From assembly GCF_024220585.1 (NCBI RefSeq), contig NZ_JAMXKF010000013.1, positions 124,738 through 188,737 on the forward strand: 64,000 bases of DNA. Reading direction: 5' to 3'. A program made the position numbers and the translations under genes. How positions within the stretch are numbered: the first letter of the stretch is position 1; each line of letters starts with the position of its first letter. This document shows, piece after piece, positions 63,309 to 64,000 of this stretch. A model generated the notes under the pieces. That model had not been told where the DNA came from and did no database searches. It saw only the letters and a list, made by a program, of their open reading frames with translations. This DNA comes from Dyadobacter diqingensis (lineage in GTDB: Bacteria > Bacteroidota > Bacteroidia > Cytophagales > Spirosomataceae).

Positions 63309-63938
63309 ATGGAACTGTCCGTATTAAATATAAAAGGAGAAGATACCGGCAAGAAGGTAAGTGTGTCTGAAGAAATTTTCGGAATCGAACCTAACGAGCA
63401 TGCGATCTATCTCGATGTGAAATTGTACTTGGCCAATCAGCGTCAGGGTACACACAAGTCAAAAGAACGTGCTGAGATCAATCACTCAACACGCAAGATC
63501 AAGAAACAAAAAGGTACAGGTGGAGCACGTGCAGGTAGCATTAAATCTCCGGTATTCGTAGGTGGTGGTCGTATATTCGGTCCTCGTCCTCGTAACTATA
63601 CTTTCAAGATCAACAGAAAAGTGAAAACGCTAGCGCGTATTTCTGCTCTTTCTGCGAAAGCGAAAATTGACGCAATATCTGTTTTGGAAGCATTCACATT
63701 TGATGCACCAAAAACGAAGTCATATCTGACTGTACTTAATTCACTTTCTTTGGTGAACACAAAAACATTGTTGATCCTTCCTGAGGTTGATAGCAATGTT
63801 TACCTGTCAAGCAGAAACATTCCGAAAGCGAAAGTTACTACTGTTGATTTGGTAAATACATATGATCTGATGAATGCAGACCGCCTTTTAATAAGTGAAT
63901 CTGCTCTGTCTAATTTGGAAACCCTATTAAACAAATAG
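63309..63938 (+). CDS. rplD: 50S ribosomal protein L4
   Basis: Started at the ATG at 63309 (MELSVLNIKGEDTG), this 209-residue protein is L4: the loop KIKKQKGTGGARAGSIKSPVFVGGGRIFGPRPRN lines the exit tunnel, and DLVNTYDLMNADRLLISESAL closes it. It is close behind rplC, with two bases to rplW. An earlier TTG in frame adds five residues and is not preferred. Confidence 0.97.
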   Translation: MELSVLNIKGEDTGKKVSVSEEIFGIEPNEHAIYLDVKLYLANQRQGTHKSKERAEINHSTRKIKKQKGTGGARAGSIKSPVFVGGGRIFGPRPRNYTFKINRKVKTLARISALSAKAKIDAISVLEAFTFDAPKTKSYLTVLNSLSLVNTKTLLILPEVDSNVYLSSRNIPKAKVTTVDLVNTYDLMNADRLLISESALSNLETLLNK

Positions 63939-63940
63939 TG

Positions 63941-64000
63941 ATGAGTGTACTGAAACGACCGATTATAACAGAAAAGGTAACGGCTCAGGGTGGTCAGGGA
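63941..64000 (+). CDS. rplW: 50S ribosomal protein L23, 5' part
   Basis: Only the first 20 residues lie in the window (MSVLKRPIITEKVTAQGGQG), cut off by the window edge. The KRPIITEK motif is the L23 hallmark. The gene continues the rplC-rplD unit. Confidence 0.93.
   Translation, partial: MSVLKRPIITEKVTAQGGQG

Noticed and set aside
1..64000. CRISPR arrays, tRNA and rRNA genes, prophage or transposase genes
   Set aside because: No direct-repeat array, cloverleaf-like gene or transposase/integrase motif was found on reading; the dispersed palindromes lack flanking target duplications visible by eye.

Overview
The window looks like a chromosomal segment of a Bacteroidota bacterium, most likely order Cytophagales (Spirosomaceae, Dyadobacter-like). 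This is inferred from several signs: a type IX secretion C-terminal sorting domain on a giant subtilase, a PorE-type TPR/propeller/OmpA lipoprotein, promoters matching TTTG-N19-TAnnTTTG rather than the E. coli consensus, AR-rich lipoprotein and Sec signals, many ThuA, Gfo/Idh and six-hairpin type sugar genes, and an EF-G/S10 cluster without tuf. No rRNA, tRNA, CRISPR array, insertion sequence or prophage was recognised.

Bases 1-19200 are a sugar and glycan catabolism region. A GH125 mannosidase, a TIM-barrel sugar isomerase and an AraC regulator come first, then a solitary DUF1016 nuclease. A minus-strand set follows (mannonate dehydratase, SDR, ThuA, Gfo/Idh), with a divergent LacI regulator and a palindromic operator-like site between them. 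After a Uma2 nuclease comes a second compact minus-strand operon: YdjC-type deacetylase, BNR/sialidase-fold protein, 749-residue propeller plus six-hairpin lipoprotein, and DUF3748 propeller lipoprotein. It is preceded by a PfkB kinase fused to a HAD phosphatase. The YdjC gene has a clear signal peptide frame but no canonical start codon in front of it.

Bases 19200-26250 hold an ECF sigma factor without an adjacent anti-sigma gene and housekeeping genes (lgt, yidD, MoxR ATPase, prmC, ribD, aroE). Bases 26500-34900 hold a 1792-residue secreted subtilase with a T9SS sorting domain, an exported amidase and a secreted nucleoside hydrolase.

Bases 34868-45546 are a second carbohydrate region: HpcH aldolase, a large glycosidase-like protein and a DUF5009 membrane acyltransferase on the minus strand; on the plus strand a GH20 hexosaminidase, a zinc-site-less ROK kinase, an MFS sugar transporter and a XylR-type regulator. 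Together these suggest hydrolysis, uptake and phosphorylation of amino sugars. Bases 45645-57825 hold peptidases (M13, M28), a POT peptide transporter, a LemA/TPM cluster, a shortened cryptochrome-like protein and the PorE-like lipoprotein.

Bases 58259-64000 are the str/S10 ribosomal region: rpsL-rpsG, fusA-rpsJ and rplC-rplD-rplW. The three blocks are separated by visible intrinsic terminators and fresh promoters, so the region is probably three transcription units. Many convergent gene junctions carry long perfect or near-perfect palindromes, some of which belong to dispersed repeat families.
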